Source of the DNA: Enterococcus silesiacus
GTDB taxonomy: Bacteria; Bacillota; Bacilli; Lactobacillales; Enterococcaceae
Assembly: GCA_001465115.1 (NCBI GenBank)
Contig: CP013614.1
Location: 3,100,001 to 3,164,000 of the forward strand
Direction of reading: 5' to 3'
DNA: 64,000 nt
Of this stretch, positions 16,906 through 26,213 are shown piece after piece. The notes under the pieces are model-generated. The model saw nothing but the letters and a program-made list of their open reading frames with translations, ran no database searches and was not told the origin of the DNA. The stretch's first letter is position 1. Each line of letters opens with the position of its first letter. Made by a program: the position numbers and the translations under genes.

Positions 16906-17529
16906 ATGAAAGTAGCAATTTTAGGAGCAAACGGTAAAGCAGGTTCAGCAATTTTGAAAGAAGCAGAAAAACGCGGATTAGACGTAACAGCGATCGTTCG
17001 TGATGCAGCAAAAATCACAGATGGCACACCGGTTATCGAAAAAGATGTCTATAATTTAACAACAGAAGATGTGAAAGGCTTTGATGTTTTAGTCAGTGCT
17101 TTGGGGTTCTGGGGCGACGTTAGTGAATTTACTGGCTCAACACAACATTTGATCGATATTTTGACAAATACAAACACACGCTTATTGGTAGTAGGTGGCG
17201 CTGGAAGTTTATTTGTAAATCCAGAACACACTGTTCGTTTAAGTGAAACACCAGATTTTCCTGACGCATTTAAACCATTAGCTACGGCAATGGGCAAAGG
17301 GCTAGATTTACTAGAATCTGCTAAAGATGTTAACTGGACCTACATTAGTCCAGCAGCAGAATTCGATGCTGAAGGTGCAAAAACTGGTAAATATGTTGTG
17401 GCTGGCGAAGAATTAGAAACAGATAAAGAGGGTAAAAGCTATATCTCTTATGCCGATTATGCAATTGCGATGGTTGATGAAATTGAGAAAAATGCACATC
17501 CAAACCAACGTTTTAGCGTTCATCAATAG
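16906..17529 (+). CDS. NAD(P)-binding reductase (YwnB-like atypical SDR)
   Basis: 207 residues of the NAD(P)H-binding, NmrA-like atypical SDR family. The N-terminal Rossmann motif is KVAILGANGKAGSAI (residues 2-16). LLVVGGAGSLF lies near 92-102 and WTYISPAAEFDAEG near 143. The substrate is unknown; relatives are annotated as NADH-flavin reductase-like or quinone/anthranilate reductase-like proteins. Pairing with the Rrf2 gene upstream mirrors ywnA-ywnB of Bacillus and suggests a stress-inducible redox role. It is followed by a clear terminator. Confidence 0.83.
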   Translation: MKVAILGANGKAGSAILKEAEKRGLDVTAIVRDAAKITDGTPVIEKDVYNLTTEDVKGFDVLVSALGFWGDVSEFTGSTQHLIDILTNTNTRLLVVGGAGSLFVNPEHTVRLSETPDFPDAFKPLATAMGKGLDLLESAKDVNWTYISPAAEFDAEGAKTGKYVVAGEELETDKEGKSYISYADYAIAMVDEIEKNAHPNQRFSVHQ

Positions 17530-17543
17530 AAAATAGTTCTAGG

Positions 17544-17587
17544 AGTTAAAACAAAGCTGTGAAAAGGTTTGTTTTAACTCTTTTTTT
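17544..17587 (+). terminator. Terminator after the reductase
   Basis: AGTTAAAACAAA (17544-17555) and TTTGTTTTAACT (17568-17579), then CTTTTTTT. Confidence 0.85.
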
Positions 17588-17706
17588 ATTTTGAACGAAC
17601 ATTTCTCGTATGACAAAATTGATAAACGCCTGAAAGGTGATTCTAAGGTAAAAAAAGTTCCTTTATTTTATAATACGTTAGGTTAATAAGTGAGGAGTGT
17701 ATCATA

Positions 17707-18495
17707 ATGAATAGTTTAACAGCGAGTAAGTTTAAGGGTTTTACTACATTTGATTTAAAAATAATGGGGATCGTTCTAATGTTTATCGATCATATTCATC
17801 AAATGTTTGTTCCGATGGGTGCACCGAATTGGTTGGATTGGTTTGGTCGACCGGTTGCGACACTGTTCTTCTTTGTTAGTGTGGTTGGTTTTAGTCATAC
17901 AAGAAGCAAAGAAAAATATATGGTGCGTTTGTATTTAGGCATGGTGCTCATGACATTGGGAAGTTTAGTTTTACAGAAGATTGTCGGGTATGAGGAAGTT
18001 CAGCTGATGAATAATATTTTCCGTGATCTTTTAGTCGGAACGCTGATGATGTATGGAATCGATAAAATTTCTGAAGGTCGCTCAAGTAAAGAGTTCAGTA
18101 AGATAATAGTGGGAATTATCATTATCTTATTCCCACTATTATCTTCTGGCATTTTAATGATGCTTATGTCAAATCCAAGTACGATCATGGCAGCAGTCTG
18201 GGGTGTTAATTTTATTCCAGCCTTACTGTTTACGGAAAATAGTTTGATGGTATTATTGATTCCGTTGATGTATTTAGCAAAAAATCAACGTTGGTTACAA
18301 TGTGTGATGATTGCGTTAGTAGCGGTACTTTTCTTTTTCCAAGGCTCCACACAATGGATGATGATTTTTGCCGTAATTCCTATTATGTTGTTTAATGGTG
18401 AAAAAGGAAGAGGGATGAAGAACTTCTTTTATTTCTTCTATCCACTGCATATTTGGTTGTTGTATTTGATTTCAGCATATATGTTTATGCATTGA
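17707..18495 (+). CDS. TraX-like integral membrane protein
   Basis: 262 residues with about 7-8 membrane segments, recognised as the TraX family by the N-terminal FDLKIMGIVLMFIDHIHQMF, then WFGRPVATLFFFVSVVGFSHTR and the C-terminal FFYFFYPLHIWLLYLI. TraX of F plasmid acetylates pilin, and chromosomal members are thought to be membrane acyltransferases acting on unknown substrates. The gene stands alone with its own ribosome binding site (GTGAGGAGTGTATCATA) and ends in a bidirectional terminator. The acceptor molecule is not known. Confidence 0.82.
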   Translation: MNSLTASKFKGFTTFDLKIMGIVLMFIDHIHQMFVPMGAPNWLDWFGRPVATLFFFVSVVGFSHTRSKEKYMVRLYLGMVLMTLGSLVLQKIVGYEEVQLMNNIFRDLLVGTLMMYGIDKISEGRSSKEFSKIIVGIIIILFPLLSSGILMMLMSNPSTIMAAVWGVNFIPALLFTENSLMVLLIPLMYLAKNQRWLQCVMIALVAVLFFFQGSTQWMMIFAVIPIMLFNGEKGRGMKNFFYFFYPLHIWLLYLISAYMFMH

Positions 18496-18503
18496 TTTAT
18501 TGG

Positions 18504-18546
18504 TAAAAAAATAGGCCTTCCTACGATTGGAAGTGCCTATTTTTTA
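18504..18546. terminator. Bidirectional terminator
   Basis: AAAAAATAGGC-c-TTCC ... GGAA-gt-GCCTATTTTTT, serving the TraX-like gene (+) and the convergent surface protein gene (-). Confidence 0.85.
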
Positions 18547-18557
18547 TTTATATAGTG

Positions 18558-19733
18558 CTAATAGCATTTAGAGCAAGGTGTTAAACCTCTTGCTTGTGCC
18601 TCTTCTAGCGTTGCTGGAGTATAAGTTCCGTTGCCGCACTTGCGATTATGGTATTTTTCTCCTGTTCGAGTAACTAGGACCATTTCTTCAGTTCCCAGTG
18701 TATCTGGTGCAGGGGTTTCCGGTGTTTGAGCGGCAGCAGCTTGTGCTTGTTGCTGTTCAATAGCAGCTTTTTGCGCTTCTTGTTCGGCTTTCTTTTGCGC
18801 TTCAGCTACTTTTTTTGCTTCTTCTTTTTGGGCTGTAAGTGTTTGTTTAACCGCATTTGCTCGATTGGTTAAGTCTGTATTGCCGTTTGGCAGTTCTTTG
18901 ATTCTGGCTATTGCCTGATTGTAATGATCATCTGTTGGTTCCTGTTCCGCTTTTTCGACTGCTTCGCGGGCGGACGCAATTTGTTTCTCTGTTTTTTCTT
19001 TCTCAGTAATTTTTTGTTGAACAGTGGTTAAACGTTTTAGTAAAGAATCTTTATTTAAGGTTGCTTTGGCGACTAAGGCCGCGGCTGAATCGACTTGTTC
19101 TTTTGTTTGTTTCGTTTCCGCTAATTCGACTGCTTCGTAGATGGGCACATTTTCTTTTATAATGGCTAAACGCTTGGTGAAGTCATCTCGTTCCTTAGTT
19201 AGAGAATTAATGCGGGTTACAGCTTCATCATAATTTTTTTGAGTCGGTTTACTTTCAGCTAAAACTAAAGCCGTTTCGGCCTGTTCTAATGTTTCTTGCT
19301 CTTGTTTTTCTTCGTTTAAAAAAGCGACGAACGCTTTTGATGGTTTGACTTCGACTGTTTCAGCTTTATCCGTATCACCGATGGAAGCGACAAAAGTTAG
19401 TTTTTGCGGTTGATCGTCTTTTAGGGTAACTTTGTAAGAAAATTCACCGTTTTTTGTTTCGATTTTTTCTCCATCAAGTGTGATGTTACTTTGATCATTC
19501 GTTTTTCCTTCGATTATTGCGGTTCCTTGTTCGTTTGTTTCAATTGATTTTTCGGCGATGTCAACGCGTGGTGATGCGGGTGTTAAGGCAAGTGCACCGA
19601 TCATTACAATAAAACTAGCTCCTGTTAAAATTAAGGCCTTCTTTTTCGGTTGTTTTTTGAAAACGGCTTTTAATGAAAGAACGCCTCCAATTATTATTCC
19701 TAAAAAACTTAATAATCCAATAAATGCTGTCAT
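18558..19733 (-). CDS. Membrane-anchored surface protein with Cry1Ac-DVI-like repeats and Ada-like Cys motif
   Basis: 391 residues. Two membrane segments (about 2-20 and 33-52) are followed by a beta domain (about 60-125, ITLDGEKIETKNGEFSYKVTLKD) and three charged helical repeats (about 140-305) of the kind annotated as toxin Cry1Ac domain D-VI-related (LAESKPTQKNYDEAVTRIN, AEQEPTDDHYNQAIARIKEL). A K/A/Q-rich linker leads to a C-terminal module YHNRKCGNGTYTPATLEEA ... GLTPCSKCY. This resembles the small Ada-type metal-binding domain, with three Cys and one His. It is probably surface exposed; function unknown. The ATG is 12 bases from GGAGG, slightly long spacing. Confidence 0.7.
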   Translation of the reverse strand: MTAFIGLLSFLGIIIGGVLSLKAVFKKQPKKKALILTGASFIVMIGALALTPASPRVDIAEKSIETNEQGTAIIEGKTNDQSNITLDGEKIETKNGEFSYKVTLKDDQPQKLTFVASIGDTDKAETVEVKPSKAFVAFLNEEKQEQETLEQAETALVLAESKPTQKNYDEAVTRINSLTKERDDFTKRLAIIKENVPIYEAVELAETKQTKEQVDSAAALVAKATLNKDSLLKRLTTVQQKITEKEKTEKQIASAREAVEKAEQEPTDDHYNQAIARIKELPNGNTDLTNRANAVKQTLTAQKEEAKKVAEAQKKAEQEAQKAAIEQQQAQAAAAQTPETPAPDTLGTEEMVLVTRTGEKYHNRKCGNGTYTPATLEEAQARGLTPCSKCY

Positions 19734-19917
19734 TTGTATATTTTTCCTCCTTTTTTCAACTCAACAAACAAATTGTATCATATTATTATATAAATGATAA
19801 TTATTTTGCTGTATCAAAATATAAGTAAATAAAGCCGTTTCACAGTAACAAAAAATTTTCCTGTGATAAAATGAAATAAGAATCGTTTTACGTATCTTAT
19901 TAGAGAAGAGGAGAAAA

Positions 19918-21165
19918 ATGAAAGCAGAGATCATTGCAGTTGGTACAGAGTTGTTATTAGGACAAGTCGTCAATACAAATGCAACTTTTCTATCAGAAGA
20001 ATTAGCAAATTTAGGAATCGAGGTGTATTATCATACCGTTGTAGGAGACAATCCGAAACGTCTGGAACAATTGTTGGTTGAAGCTGAGGGTCGCAGTGAT
20101 CTAATCGTTTTATGTGGTGGGTTAGGACCAACAGATGATGATTTAACCAAAGATACAGTTGCCGCACATATTCATCGTCCTTTAGTTCAAGATGAACAGG
20201 CCCTTGCTCGCCTTCATGAATTTTTTACTTTTTCAAAAAACAAAATGACCGAAAATAATTTAAGACAAACCTTGATGATCGAAGGTGGAATCGCTGTTCA
20301 AAATCCTACAGGGCTGGCAGTGGGCACGTTGATCACGGAAAATAAAACGACGTATTTATTATTACCAGGACCACCCAACGAATTAAAACCCATGTTTCAG
20401 CAAAACGCCCGTCCATTACTAGAAGAGCTTTTCCCGCAAGCGGAGCAACTGATTTCTAGAGTGTTGAGGTTTTATGGGATTGGTGAATCACAATTAGTGA
20501 CAGAATTAAAAGAACTGATCGACACGCAAACCAATCCAACGATTGCGCCTTACGCTAAACCAAATGAAGTGACCTTACGCTTAACGGCTAAGATCGCTGA
20601 TGAGCTAATGGGGCAGCAGTTATTGGATAAGTTGGAAGCTGAGGTCATGGCTAAAGTTGGTGCGTATTTCTATGGATATGGCGACGAGAACAGTTTAGTA
20701 AAAGTTACCGTCGACGCATTAAAGAAACATGGAAAAACGGTAACAGCTGCAGAGAGTCTAACAGCCGGACTCTTTCAAAGTACCTTAGGAGATATCGCAG
20801 GTGTTTCAGAAGTATTTAAGGGCGGTTTTGTCACCTATTCCGCTGAAACAAAAGCACATTTTTTAGGGATTGATCCTGAATTACTTGAAAAAGAAGGAAC
20901 GGTAAGTGAGGCTTGTGCGATCGCGATGGCAGAACAAGCAAGAACATTATCCGATGCAGATTTTGCTGTATCATTTACAGGTGTAGCAGGCCCCGAGGAG
21001 TTAGAAGGACAGCCGGCAGGGACAGTCTGGATCGGCTTAGCAGAAAAAGGGCAACCAACTATCGCTGTGCTCCAACATTTTAATCGTGATCGCAGTTATA
21101 TTCGCCAAGGTGCTGTGATGAAAGGCTTGGACTTGATTTTAAGAGCAGTAACTAAGAAAAAATAA
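19918..21165 (+). CDS. cinA: CinA, nicotinamide-nucleotide amidase / competence-damage protein
   Basis: 415 residues with both CinA halves. The N-terminal MoaB/Mog-like domain (about 1-170: [47 protein letters not shown]) is an ADP-ribose pyrophosphatase in characterised members. The C-terminal domain (about 255-412: [37 protein letters not shown]) is NMN deamidase. It lies 107 bp upstream of recA, the usual Gram-positive order, and helps recycle NMN released by DNA ligase. The ATG follows GAAGAGGAG. Confidence 0.95.
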   Translation: MKAEIIAVGTELLLGQVVNTNATFLSEELANLGIEVYYHTVVGDNPKRLEQLLVEAEGRSDLIVLCGGLGPTDDDLTKDTVAAHIHRPLVQDEQALARLHEFFTFSKNKMTENNLRQTLMIEGGIAVQNPTGLAVGTLITENKTTYLLLPGPPNELKPMFQQNARPLLEELFPQAEQLISRVLRFYGIGESQLVTELKELIDTQTNPTIAPYAKPNEVTLRLTAKIADELMGQQLLDKLEAEVMAKVGAYFYGYGDENSLVKVTVDALKKHGKTVTAAESLTAGLFQSTLGDIAGVSEVFKGGFVTYSAETKAHFLGIDPELLEKEGTVSEACAIAMAEQARTLSDADFAVSFTGVAGPEELEGQPAGTVWIGLAEKGQPTIAVLQHFNRDRSYIRQGAVMKGLDLILRAVTKKK

Positions 21166-21170
21166 AAAGG

Positions 21171-21184
21171 CGAATGTTTGTTCG
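21171..21184. promoter_or_regulatory. Putative LexA/DinR SOS box upstream of recA
   Basis: CGAATGTTTGTTCG differs at one position from CGAACNNNNGTTCG, the Gram-positive SOS box. It lies 9 bp upstream of the recA -35. Confidence 0.6.
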
Positions 21185-21192
21185 TTTTTCTC

Positions 21193-21221
21193 TTGCTTTT
21201 TTTAAATAAACCAGTTATGAT
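21193..21221 (+). promoter_or_regulatory. recA promoter
   Basis: TTGCTT (21193-21198), 17 bp, TATGAT (21216-21221). Confidence 0.65.
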
Positions 21222-21272
21222 ATATTTATTGAAAAGGAATTTAAATCGTTTATATATAAGGAGGATTATCGA

Positions 21273-22322
21273 TTGGCAGATGATCGTAAAGTGGCCTTAG
21301 ATGCCGCACTAAAAAAAATCGAAAAGAACTTTGGTAAAGGTTCAGTAATGAAATTAGGGGAAAAGATCGATCAGCAAATTTCGACTATTCCTAGTGGTTC
21401 ACTCGCATTGGATGTTGCATTAGGTGTAGGCGGTTATCCTCGCGGAAGAATCGTTGAAGTTTACGGGCCAGAAAGTTCTGGTAAAACGACGGTTGCATTG
21501 CATGCAATCGCATCTGTACAACAACAAGGCGGAACAGCTGCATTTATCGATGCAGAGCACGCTTTGGATCCTCAATACGCACAAGCATTGGGTGTAAATA
21601 TCGATGAACTACTTCTTTCACAACCAGATACTGGTGAACAAGGATTGGAAATCGCAGATGCATTAGTTTCCAGTGGCGCAATCGATATTGTTGTTATTGA
21701 CTCTGTAGCGGCTCTAGTACCTCGTGCAGAGATCGATGGTGAGATGGGCGCAAGTCACGTCGGCTTGCAAGCACGTTTGATGTCACAGGCCTTACGTAAG
21801 CTTTCAGGTTCCATCAACAAGACGAAGACGATTGCGATTTTCATTAACCAAATTCGTGAAAAAGTCGGTGTTATGTTTGGTAATCCTGAAACGACTCCTG
21901 GTGGTCGTGCCTTGAAATTCTATGCAACTGTTCGTTTAGAAGTCAGACGTGCAGAGCAATTAAAACAAGGAACAGACATCATTGGTAACCGTACAAAAAT
22001 CAAAGTCGTTAAAAATAAAGTAGCACCACCATTTAAAGTCGCAGAAGTAGATATTATGTACGGTCATGGGATTTCTCAAGAAGGAGAATTACTTGATATG
22101 GCTGTCGAAAAAGATATTGTCGATAAGAGTGGTGCGTGGTATAGCTACAAAGAAGAACGCATCGGTCAAGGACGTGAAAATGTTAAAGTTTATATGACTG
22201 AGCATCCAGAAATGGTTGAAGAAGTTTCTAAACGTGTCCGTGATGCATTCGGCATCGGTGATGGCACAGCTATCGTTGAAGAAGAACAAGCGCAAGAAGA
22301 ACTTCCTCTTGACGAAGAATAA
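21273..22322 (+). CDS. recA: RecA recombinase
   Basis: 349 residues, full-length RecA. It forms the filament for homologous strand exchange and stimulates LexA self-cleavage. Landmarks: [23 protein letters not shown] N terminus, Walker [10 protein letters not shown] (about 65-73), [21 protein letters not shown], the L2 region [27 protein letters not shown], and an acidic tail ([15 protein letters not shown]). The start codon is TTG at 21273, eight bases after AAGGAGG. No intein or insertion. An SOS box-like site lies upstream. Confidence 0.98.
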   Translation: MADDRKVALDAALKKIEKNFGKGSVMKLGEKIDQQISTIPSGSLALDVALGVGGYPRGRIVEVYGPESSGKTTVALHAIASVQQQGGTAAFIDAEHALDPQYAQALGVNIDELLLSQPDTGEQGLEIADALVSSGAIDIVVIDSVAALVPRAEIDGEMGASHVGLQARLMSQALRKLSGSINKTKTIAIFINQIREKVGVMFGNPETTPGGRALKFYATVRLEVRRAEQLKQGTDIIGNRTKIKVVKNKVAPPFKVAEVDIMYGHGISQEGELLDMAVEKDIVDKSGAWYSYKEERIGQGRENVKVYMTEHPEMVEEVSKRVRDAFGIGDGTAIVEEEQAQEELPLDEE

Positions 22323-22335
22323 TACAGTTTAAGAG

Positions 22336-22376
22336 ACAAACCAATAAGGGCTTTCAAAAGCTTTTTATTGGTTTGT
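22336..22376 (+). terminator. recA terminator
   Basis: ACAAACCAATAA (22336-22347) and TTATTGGTTTGT (22365-22376), with an inner GGGCTTT/AAAGC-type stem, then TTTTA. Confidence 0.8.
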
Positions 22377-22410
22377 TTTATGTTGTAGTGGAAAATCTTT
22401 TCACCACCAG

Positions 22411-22438
22411 AGCCCTTTCGTCGGGAAAGGGCTTTTTT
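22411..22438 (+). terminator. Second terminator downstream of recA
   Basis: AGCCCTTTC (22411-22419), loop, GAAAGGGCT (22425-22433), then TTTTTT. A textbook hairpin, placed 35 bases after the first; the pair insulates rny from recA. Confidence 0.85.
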
Positions 22439-22441
22439 AAG

Positions 22442-22470
22442 TTGACACACTGGTGTACAAACATTAGAAT
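22442..22470 (+). promoter_or_regulatory. rny promoter
   Basis: TTGACA (22442-22447), 17 bp, TAGAAT (22465-22470): near consensus. TACAAACATTAG (22456-22467), overlapping the -10, recurs with one change as TACAAATATTAG at 22480-22491. A leader of about 120 nt follows. Confidence 0.75.
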
Positions 22471-22598
22471 AAAGTTGTATACAAATATTAGTATATAACT
22501 TTTACATGTATGCAAGTAGACATATTGATAATTGATTATAGTTTATCAGAAAACTACATGAATATTGAAAATTTGAAGATAGTACGGAGGTGGAAACA

Positions 22599-24155
22599 AT
22601 GGGTTTAGAAATTCTCCTCGCTATCATCGGTGTAATTGTCGGTCTTGGTTTAGGGTTAGTCGTTGCAAAATCACGTCATGAAAAGGCTATAGATGGTGCA
22701 AAGTCCTCTGCAGAAGGCATAATTGAAAGTGCCAATAAAGAAGCGGAGACTCTGAAAAAAGAAGCTTTATTAAAAGCTATGGAAGAAAACCAGAAGTATC
22801 GGTCAGAAATTGAAAGTGAGTTGAAAGAAAGCAAAGTAGAGCTTAAATCTCAAGAAAATCGTTTATTACAAAGAGAACAAACGTTAGATCGTAAAGATGA
22901 CTCTCTTGAAAAACGTGAAAACTCACTGGAAGAAAAAGAAGAGAAACTTGGTGCTAGACAGCAATTAATTGATGAGCGAGAAAAAGATGTAGAAGAACTA
23001 GTTGAAAAGCAACATCAAGAAATAGAACGTATTGCTTCACTATCTAAAGATGAAGCAAAAGATATCATCATGAAATCAACAGAAGAAGAATTGAGTCATG
23101 AATTAACAGTAATGGTTAAAGAATCTGAACAACGTGCGAAAGAAGAATCAGATCGAAAAGCCAAAAACTTGCTCTCTCTGGCGATTCAACGCTGTGCGGC
23201 TGATTCAGTTTCCGAAACAACTGTGTCGGTTGTAAGTTTACCAAATGATGAGATGAAAGGAAGAATCATCGGCCGTGAAGGGCGTAACATTCGTACATTA
23301 GAGACCTTAACAGGAATCGACTTGATTATTGATGATACGCCGGAAGCTGTGGTACTTTCAGGATTTGATCCAATTCGTAGAGAAATCGCTCGAATGACCC
23401 TTGAAAAACTGATTCAAGATGGCCGGATTCATCCAGCCCGTATTGAAGAAATGGTTGAAAAATCTCGTAAGGAAATGGATGAACGTATTCGTGAATACGG
23501 TGAACAAGCGGCCTTTGAAGTTGGTGCGCACACCTTACATCCAGATTTGATTAAGATTTTAGGTCGTTTACGTTTCCGTACAAGTTATGGTCAAAACGTA
23601 TTAAACCACTCAATCGAGGTCGCTAAACTAACAGGTGTCTTGGCTGCAGAAATCGGCGAAGATATTCAATTAGCGAAACGTGCTGGATTACTACATGATA
23701 TTGGTAAAGCACTAGATCATGAAATCGAAGGCTCTCACGTTGAGATCGGTGCCGAACTGGCTGCTAAATACAAAGAGAATTCAACAGTGATCAATGCGAT
23801 TGCATCCCATCATGGTGACGTAGAAGCAACTTCTGTTATTTCTGTATTGGTTGCAGCAGCAGATGCTCTATCAGCTGCTAGACCGGGAGCTCGTAGCGAG
23901 TCAATGGAAAATTACATTCGACGCTTAGAAAACTTAGAAAATATTTCTAATGGCTTTGAAGGAGTTGAATCTAGTTTCGCTGTACAAGCCGGACGTGAAG
24001 TTCGTGTAATGGTCAAACCAGACGAAATTACAGATTTAGAAGCGGTTCGCTTAGTTAGAGATATTCGTAAGAAGATCGAAGACGACCTAGATTACCCAGG
24101 TCACATTAAAGTGACCGTTATCCGGGAAACTCGTGCAGTAGACTATGCAAAATAG
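22599..24155 (+). CDS. rny: Ribonuclease Y
   Basis: 518 residues, the membrane-bound endoribonuclease that starts mRNA decay in Firmicutes. Layout: one N-terminal membrane segment (about 2-24, [21 protein letters not shown]), a long charged coiled coil (about 30-200), a KH RNA-binding domain (about 205-270, [25 protein letters not shown]) and the HD catalytic domain ([17 protein letters not shown]). The start ATG 22599 lies eight bases after GGAGG; the in-frame GTG at 22590 overlaps the ribosome binding site. In Bacillus ymdB follows directly; here about 23 kb separates them. Its accessory factor ricA is at 55110. Confidence 0.97.
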   Translation: MGLEILLAIIGVIVGLGLGLVVAKSRHEKAIDGAKSSAEGIIESANKEAETLKKEALLKAMEENQKYRSEIESELKESKVELKSQENRLLQREQTLDRKDDSLEKRENSLEEKEEKLGARQQLIDEREKDVEELVEKQHQEIERIASLSKDEAKDIIMKSTEEELSHELTVMVKESEQRAKEESDRKAKNLLSLAIQRCAADSVSETTVSVVSLPNDEMKGRIIGREGRNIRTLETLTGIDLIIDDTPEAVVLSGFDPIRREIARMTLEKLIQDGRIHPARIEEMVEKSRKEMDERIREYGEQAAFEVGAHTLHPDLIKILGRLRFRTSYGQNVLNHSIEVAKLTGVLAAEIGEDIQLAKRAGLLHDIGKALDHEIEGSHVEIGAELAAKYKENSTVINAIASHHGDVEATSVISVLVAAADALSAARPGARSESMENYIRRLENLENISNGFEGVESSFAVQAGREVRVMVKPDEITDLEAVRLVRDIRKKIEDDLDYPGHIKVTVIRETRAVDYAK

Positions 24156-24164
24156 TTAAATATC

Positions 24165-24203
24165 AAAAGAAGCAACGCCTTAGGGCAGATTGCTTCTTTT
24201 TTT
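24165..24203 (+). terminator. rny terminator
   Basis: AAAAGAAGCAA (24165-24175) and TTGCTTCTTTT (24190-24200) followed by further T. Confidence 0.85.
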
Positions 24204-24324
24204 TAATTTACATTAGAAAAAATTCAGAATATTTTTACTAAACCTACCATGGTGTTTTAATTGTGGGCAACTTAGAACTTTGATATATTCGTTGTAGCTT
24301 TTATTAAAATTGGGGGTTTTTTAC

Positions 24325-25977
24325 ATGAAATTAAAGAGAAGTGCCTTGCTCGGATTACTTGCAGTATCAAGTATTGCTCTAGCTGCATGTGGCGGAGGTT
24401 CTAAAAATGCCGACGGTGGGTCTGGCAGTGACGAAAAAGTCTTTAGATATATTGAAAGACAAGAAATGCCAAGTGCAGATCCTTCATTAGCAACAGATGA
24501 AGTGAGTTTTGTTGCATTGAATAATGTTTATGAAGGAATTTACCGCTTAGATAAAGACAGTAAGCCTCAACCAGCTGGCGCTGCTGAAAAAGCGGAAGTT
24601 AGTGAAGATGGTTTAACGTATAAAGTGAAATTAAGAGAAGATGCTAAATGGACAGATGATAAATCTGTAACAGCAGCCGATTATGTTTACGGCTGGCAGA
24701 GAACAGTCGATCCAGCAACTGGATCAGAATACGCTTATATGTACAATTCTGTAAAAAATGCTGAAAAGATCTCTAAAGGCGAAATGAAAAAAGAAGAGCT
24801 AGGCATAAAAGCAGTTGGCGATTATGAATTAGAAATTACGTTAGAAAAAGCAACACCTTATTTTGATTACTTATTAGCATTCCCTTCATTTTTACCACAA
24901 AGACAAGATATTGCTGAAAAATATGGGAAAGACTATACGACAGCGAGTGATAAAGCAGTTTATAATGGTCCGTTTACATTAACTGATTTTGATGGACCAG
25001 GAACAGATACAAGCTGGTCTTACTCAAAAAATGATAAATACTGGGATAAAGATACCGTTAAATTAGATAAAGTAGCGATCGATGTTGTGAAAGAAGCACC
25101 AACATCATTGAACTTATTCCAAGACGGTCAGGCAGATGAAGTACCTTTATCTGGTGAATTAGCCCAACAAATGAAAAATGAACCTAACTATATTATCTTA
25201 AAAGGTGCTTCAACGTTTTATCTTGAGCCAAACCAAAGAGAAGAAAACTCACCTTACCGAAATGTAAACCTACGTAAAGCATTATCTTATGCAATCGATC
25301 GTAAAGCGTTAGTTGAGCAAATTTTAGCGAATGGTTCAGCTGTTCCAATGGGCTTAGTGCCTGAAGGGCTAGCAGCAGATCCGAAAACAGACGAAGACTT
25401 TGCCAAAGAGCTAGGTGATGAAGTTACGTATAATGTCGATAAAGCCAAAGAATCATGGAAAAAAGCCAAAGATGAATTAGGTGTTTCCACAGTATCAATC
25501 GATTTATTGATCGATGATACCGATAACGCGAAGAAAATGGCCGAATATCTTCAAGGGTCGTTATCTGATACTTTAGAGGGCTTGAAAGTATCTGTTAGCC
25601 CAGTACCATTTTCAGTCCGCTTAGATCGTTCAAACAAAGGGGACTTCCAAATCGCTGTTAGTGCTTGGGGAGCAGATTACGCGGACCCAAGTAGTTTCTT
25701 AGATTTATTTACGACAGATAACTCTTATAATAGAGGGCACTATTCAAATCCTGAATATGATAAGTTAGTAGAAAGTGCTGCAACAACAAATGCAAATAAC
25801 CCAGAAGCACGCTGGAAAGACATGCAGGATGCAGAAAAAGTTATTATGAATGATATGGGTGTCATTCCATTGTATCAAAAAGCTGAAGCGCATCTTCGTT
25901 CTGAAAAAGTAAAAGATGTTGTGTATCATTCAACTGGTGCGAAATATGACTTTAAATGGACCTACATTGAAGACTAA
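24325..25977 (+). CDS. Oligopeptide ABC transporter substrate-binding lipoprotein (OppA family)
   Basis: 550 residues. The lipobox LAAC (Cys22) follows a signal sequence MKLKRSALLGLLAVSSIA, so the protein is lipid-anchored outside the membrane. The OppA/DppA solute-binding fold (SBP_bac_5) is marked by YEGIYRLDKDSKPQPAGA, LTYKVKLREDAKWTD and VNLRKALSYAIDRKALV. It captures short peptides or peptide signals for an Opp permease. No permease or ATPase genes are adjacent, so it must use a complex encoded elsewhere. A close paralogue lies at 62057. ATG 24325 is used; the TTG at 24310 in the GGGGG stretch is unlikely. Confidence 0.92.
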   Translation: MKLKRSALLGLLAVSSIALAACGGGSKNADGGSGSDEKVFRYIERQEMPSADPSLATDEVSFVALNNVYEGIYRLDKDSKPQPAGAAEKAEVSEDGLTYKVKLREDAKWTDDKSVTAADYVYGWQRTVDPATGSEYAYMYNSVKNAEKISKGEMKKEELGIKAVGDYELEITLEKATPYFDYLLAFPSFLPQRQDIAEKYGKDYTTASDKAVYNGPFTLTDFDGPGTDTSWSYSKNDKYWDKDTVKLDKVAIDVVKEAPTSLNLFQDGQADEVPLSGELAQQMKNEPNYIILKGASTFYLEPNQREENSPYRNVNLRKALSYAIDRKALVEQILANGSAVPMGLVPEGLAADPKTDEDFAKELGDEVTYNVDKAKESWKKAKDELGVSTVSIDLLIDDTDNAKKMAEYLQGSLSDTLEGLKVSVSPVPFSVRLDRSNKGDFQIAVSAWGADYADPSSFLDLFTTDNSYNRGHYSNPEYDKLVESAATTNANNPEARWKDMQDAEKVIMNDMGVIPLYQKAEAHLRSEKVKDVVYHSTGAKYDFKWTYIED

Positions 25978-25993
25978 TAAATAGAAAGAATAA

Positions 25994-26112
25994 GGATGGG
26001 ACATAAGTGTTTAACCCCGAGAAATAAGAGGGGGTGCTTCTGCTTCCACTGCTTATTCGGATTCCAAGTGATTGAGTTGTAACTCGTAGAGTTATGGCCC
26101 AATCACTTTTTT
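25994..26112 (+). repeat. Dispersed structured repeat, copy 2, ending in a terminator
   Basis: Starts GGATGGGACATAAGTG (25994-26009) and contains the shared GAGAAATAAG, GCTTATTCGGATTCC and the core AACTCGTAGAGTTATGGCC (26081-26099). The terminal stem AAGTGATTG ... CAATCACTT is unlike the other copies in sequence but pairs equally well, and a T-run ends it. It follows the OppA gene. Confidence 0.78.
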
Positions 26113-26120
26113 GCTTTATA

Positions 26121-26160
26121 CATGACAAATGTCATCTAGATTCATGACAAGATCATCTAA
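26121..26160. promoter_or_regulatory. Direct repeat, putative response-regulator site
   Basis: CATGACAAATGTCATCTA (26121-26138) and CATGACAAGATCATCTAA (26143-26160) are direct repeats 22 bp apart. Each holds an inverted pair (ATGAC/GTCAT in the first, ATGA/TCAT in the second). Two turns of the helix apart, they suit a pair of NarL-type response regulator dimers, probably the one at 28968. Confidence 0.6.
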
Positions 26161-26213
26161 CAAGATTCCCCATACTCAGATAAGATAAGGACATAAGCAA
26201 AGGGGAGAAAAAA

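Noticed and set aside
19839..19867. TCACAG/CTGTGA dyad upstream of cinA as an operator
   Set aside because: Only 6-bp arms with a long spacer over the likely -10; not distinguishable from chance.
22590..22598. GTG start for RNase Y
   Set aside because: It overlaps the GGAGG; ATG 22599 has proper spacing and yields the usual N terminus.
24310..24324. TTG start for the first OppA-type lipoprotein
   Set aside because: It lies in the GGGGG ribosome binding region; ATG 24325 gives a standard lipoprotein signal.
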